Shown here one piece after another: positions 61,688 to 64,000 of a stretch of 64,000 nt of DNA. Location of the stretch: NCBI GenBank assembly GCA_900548275.1, contig URJY01000003.1, forward strand, positions 1 to 64,000, written 5' to 3'. The notes beneath the pieces were generated by a model. It saw nothing but the letters and a program-made list of their open reading frames with translations, did no database searches and had not been told where the DNA came from. Numbering within the stretch: the first letter of the stretch is position 1; every line of letters begins with the position of its first letter. The translations under genes were made by a program, and so were the position numbers. The stretch is from an uncultured Opitutales bacterium. Its GTDB lineage: Bacteria > Verrucomicrobiota > Verrucomicrobiia > Opitutales > Intestinicryptomonadaceae.

Positions 61688-61718
61688 ATTTTGACTGGCA
61701 CTGACTAAGCTCATATTC

Positions 61719-62882
61719 ATGAGAAAAAGTTCAGTCCAAATTGTTGTTCGGAAAAATCGTCCCACTCCGTTTACAGTCAAGTTCCGCGAAATGGGGCAGC
61801 GAAAAACGCTCGCCTTCAAAACGCGGAGCGAGGCGGAAATTTTCGCAAACACCCTTGAACGCTCAAAACGCCTGCCCGATGACGTAATGTTAAATTCGTC
61901 GGACCTAATGGCGTTTATGCGTTTGAAGTCGGCTTGTGAAGCGGGCGGGGTTTCGCTTGAAGCGGGAGTTGAAAAGGCGATATCTTCGCTTATCACGCCC
62001 AACGACTACATAAACGGCGGGTTGTCGCTTGCCGCCGCGCTTGAAAAATTCGTAAAGACGCGCGAGGCTCTGAATTCGCGCAGTTCAACAATAGCCGATT
62101 ACAGCAGCTACATCGCCAAAGCTCAAAATTTTTTCGGGGTAAACAGAGCTATAAAGACAATCACCAAGCGCGACTTGGACGCACTACTTGACACACAGGA
62201 GCGTCTTTCGGTGAAGAAGGCGTTGTGTGTAAAGCTCAGGATTTTCTTCAAATATTTCCGCCAAAAGGAGTGGATAGACGAAAATGTTGCCGAAACGCTT
62301 ACGGTTGAATCTCGCAGGAGGGACGAAGAAAATCCCACGATTCTCACGCCCGAACAGACCGCGCTTGTTTTCAAGTCGCTACCGAACGATTCAGACGTTT
62401 TGGCGAGCTACGCTCTGTGGGCGTTCGCGGGATTGCGTCCCGAAGAAGTCTGTCCGAAAGACAAAAAGGGGCGGCTTGAATGGAGCGCAATCAATTTCAA
62501 CGAGCGCGTCATTACTGTTTGCGGAAGCGTTTCAAAGGTGCGTAAAAATCGCAAACTGCAAAATTTGCCCGAAAATCTTTGGCGGTTCTTGGAGCTGACT
62601 CCGCCAGAAAAGCGGATCGGCGCGGTATGCACGAAATCGTATTCAACAATGCGCAGAATCCGCCGCAAAATTCCCATTGAATTGCCGAAGGACATTTTCC
62701 GTCATTCGTTCGCCACATACGGTTACTATAAATACGATCCGAAAGACCTGATTGTTATGATGGGGCACCTTCGCGGTTTTACTACTTTTGAGAAACACTA
62801 TATGGGGCTTGCCGACAGGGCATCCGCCGAAAAATATTTTGCCATTATGCCGCAAAAAGATTCGGACACGCCTAAACTATGA
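61719..62882 (+). CDS. int: Tyrosine recombinase integrase
   Basis: This 387-aa integrase has an N-terminal arm-binding and core-binding part and a C-terminal catalytic domain. Catalytic residues are R240 (FAGLRPEEV), R328 (IFRHSFATYG), H350 (MMGHLRG) and Y361 (KHYMGL). The usual histidine of the H-x-x-R motif is aspartate (D325). It is probably the enzyme that placed the element into the tRNA gene whose 3' end remains at 41636. A small excisionase-like gene follows 3 bp downstream. Confidence 0.9.
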   Translation: MRKSSVQIVVRKNRPTPFTVKFREMGQRKTLAFKTRSEAEIFANTLERSKRLPDDVMLNSSDLMAFMRLKSACEAGGVSLEAGVEKAISSLITPNDYINGGLSLAAALEKFVKTREALNSRSSTIADYSSYIAKAQNFFGVNRAIKTITKRDLDALLDTQERLSVKKALCVKLRIFFKYFRQKEWIDENVAETLTVESRRRDEENPTILTPEQTALVFKSLPNDSDVLASYALWAFAGLRPEEVCPKDKKGRLEWSAINFNERVITVCGSVSKVRKNRKLQNLPENLWRFLELTPPEKRIGAVCTKSYSTMRRIRRKIPIELPKDIFRHSFATYGYYKYDPKDLIVMMGHLRGFTTFEKHYMGLADRASAEKYFAIMPQKDSDTPKL

Positions 62883-62885
62883 GGA

Positions 62886-63182
62886 ATGAAAAAGCCAAAT
62901 ATGGATAACGACCAAATCGAAATGATAATTCGCGCGATTCTCTCGCGTCCCGAATTCATCAGGGCAGTTGCCGCCGAGCTGAACAATTTCAAGTCAATCG
63001 GCAAACCCGATAAAATTGACATCTACCAAGCGTAGCGGATATTGAAATGCTCAAATCGCACGGTTCACACATTGCGCAAGCTTTACCCCGAAATTGTCTC
63101 GGGCGGAGAACACTCGCACAAATACGACCGCTCGGCAGTGGAGCGCGTCGCCCAAATCCGCTCCGAACGGTATTTGAGATAG
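62886..63182 (+). pseudogene. Excisionase-like HTH gene interrupted by an in-frame TAG
   Basis: One reading frame runs from the ATG at 62886 to the TAG at 63180-63182 (99 codons including stop), broken only by a TAG at 63033-63035. The first part reads MKKPNMDNDQIEMIIRAILS and ends KIDIYQA. The part after the TAG reads RILKCSNRTVHTLRKLYP and ends VERVAQIRSERYLR, a helix-turn-helix typical of excisionases. The stop falls inside the first HTH helix, where Ser, Glu or Gln would be normal. TAG is a regular stop elsewhere in the window, so this is probably a nonsense mutation. Confidence 0.7.
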
Positions 63183-63553
63183 CAGCCTGCTTTATAATGC
63201 TTGAGAAAACATACAATTTGGCGGCAATTTGTATTGTTTATAAAGCGTTATCGAAAAAGGTAAAAATTTCCGTGTTTAAACGGATTTCTTTATTGCGCTG
63301 ATAACTTACACCGAATCCTCCTAAGTAAATAGTAAACATGGAGGATGTGATAAGTCCTCCCCTGTTTGCCGATTGCGAGTTGTAGAATTATAATTTATCA
63401 ATTTATAATTTTAGTTTTGTCTGTACCGTAAACTTCCTATACTTACAAGATTTTACCTTTTACTTTTGGGTGAGGGCGTTCGATTGGCAAAATAACGGAA
63501 AATTAAATAACCGTCTCAGCTTTAAACTTGATATTTAACAACCGCACAATACG
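63183..63553. other. AT-rich gene-free stretch
   Basis: No gene is supported. An overlapping pair of inverted repeats built on ATCCTCC/GGAGGAT and GGAGGA/TCCTCC lies at about 63314-63360. The rest is AT-rich and featureless by eye. Confidence 0.5.
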
Positions 63554-64000
63554 ATGAAAGTAAGATTAAATTCGGGTATTTTCAAGATGACAAGTCGCAT
63601 AGATATAAAAGAAAACACGCTTCTGCATACGGATGCGGCTTTGCTCGATTTGCTTCTCTACGACAATACAACAAAGCGAAATATCATATGGGCAACCGAT
63701 AACTACGAAAAATTCGGTATACCGTATGCCTATTCAGCCCAAATATATCCCGAGCTAATCACGGATAAAAACGGCAATATTATTCGCCCCAGGGTTGCCA
63801 AAACGCTTGAAGAACAAACCGCAAGAGTTAAGGATAAGGCAGAAGTCTTTACTCCGTCGTGGATATGCAATGCACAAAATAATCTTGTAGACTCTGCATG
63901 GTTCGGTCGAACAAATGTTTTTAATAAGGAACGCAATCAATCGTGGGTAGTCAATTCCAAGCGAATTGAATTCCCAACAAAAAAGACTTGGCAGGATTAT
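63554..64000 (+). CDS. Putative DNA methyltransferase / restriction subunit M-like, 3' truncated by window
   Basis: The frame is open from the ATG at 63554 to the window end (149 codons). It reads MKVRLNSGIFKMTSRI at the start, ENTLLHTDAALLDLLLYD near residue 21, then KRNIIWATDNYEKFG and AEVFTPSWICNAQNNLVD near 100. These stretches resemble a group of proteins usually annotated as restriction endonuclease subunit M; the VFTP box is typical of N6-adenine methylases that bind SAM there. The catalytic NPPY motif would lie beyond the window. Confidence 0.65.
   Translation, partial: MKVRLNSGIFKMTSRIDIKENTLLHTDAALLDLLLYDNTTKRNIIWATDNYEKFGIPYAYSAQIYPELITDKNGNIIRPRVAKTLEEQTARVKDKAEVFTPSWICNAQNNLVDSAWFGRTNVFNKERNQSWVVNSKRIEFPTKKTWQDY

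Larger units (their letters stand above)
41636..64000. mobile_element. Integrative mobilizable element (left end in window, right end beyond)
   Basis: The left end is the tRNA 3' fragment at 41636-41685. The element then carries HipBST, Fic, a type III restriction-modification operon with accessory genes, a coupling-protein-like ATPase, a MobF relaxase, a tyrosine integrase and a broken excisionase-like gene. The fragment's orientation predicts an intact tRNA gene on the minus strand beyond the right edge. No secretion-channel (VirB/Tra) genes are seen. Extent past 64000 is unknown. Confidence 0.7.

Noticed and set aside
61696..61710. Sigma-54-like TGGCAC with GC at -12 spacing before the integrase
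   Set aside because: It misses the TT of the -12 box and would place the transcript start after the integrase ATG.
62886..63182. Stop-codon reassignment of TAG
   Set aside because: Many intact genes in the window, such as dnaK, leuD and GH10, end with TAG.
63047..63301. 84-aa open frame after the integrase
   Set aside because: It overlaps the excisionase-like sequence in a different frame; the HTH-like frame is the coherent one.

Overview
The window looks like a bacterial chromosome carrying an integrated mobile element. The left ~40 kb is a fairly GC-rich backbone of housekeeping genes and secreted glycan-degrading enzymes: GH10, GH50-like, GH13, GH106 and GH92. These have signal peptides and are not linked to any SusC/SusD pair. 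Several genes have clear GGAG/AAGGA ribosome-binding sites. Together with a WspA/WspD-type chemosensory cluster and a single-cytochrome fumarate reductase operon, this suggests a glycan-degrading member of the Verrucomicrobiota/PVC group rather than Bacteroidota. That placement is inference; there is no rRNA or marker phylogeny here.

Layout. 1-1187: five copies of an ~85-bp hairpin-containing repeat and a terminator. 1188-6465: GH10 xylanase, bacterioferritin, leuD, exbB/exbD, a GNAT acetyltransferase and purC. 6605-12482: a compact Wsp-like chemosensory operon (receptor, CheW, Cys-rich CheW, CheA-REC hybrid). 12545-13971: a glycosyltransferase and a PIG-L deacetylase. 14241-18276: dnaK, groES, groEL. 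18482-22672: GH50-like enzyme, a secreted unknown and a small membrane protein. 22785-26344: fumarate reductase/succinate dehydrogenase (minus strand). 26606-31550: GH13 and GH106, convergent. 31551-31929: a dense array of small hairpins. 31930-36560: fabG, a Tat-exported Gfo/Idh/MocA oxidoreductase and GH92. 36763-40307: membrane protein, M20 peptidase, queD, queE and a secreted unknown.

From ~40.3 kb the character changes. A Mpi-like serine recombinase is followed by two 104-bp tandem units and exactly the 3' 50 nt of a tRNA gene (anticodon arm to CCA, minus strand). I read this as the left attachment scar of an integrative mobilizable element running beyond the right edge. The element carries a HipBST toxin-antitoxin system with three operator-like inverted repeats at exact 40-bp spacing, then a class II Fic protein. 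Next is a long minus-strand operon: SNF2 helicase, unknown protein, FRG-domain protein, type III Mod, class III Fic, RhuM, type III Res. The mobilisation end holds a soluble coupling-protein-like ATPase, a MobF relaxase with a proline/glutamine-rich tail, a tyrosine integrase, an excisionase-like gene broken by one in-frame TAG, and the start of another DNA-modification gene. No type IV secretion channel genes are visible, so transfer would depend on a helper.

The best candidate for an undescribed system is the 44.4-55.0 kb operon. There a type III restriction-modification core is interleaved with Fic, RhuM, FRG, SNF2 and an unknown gene in one translationally coupled unit.
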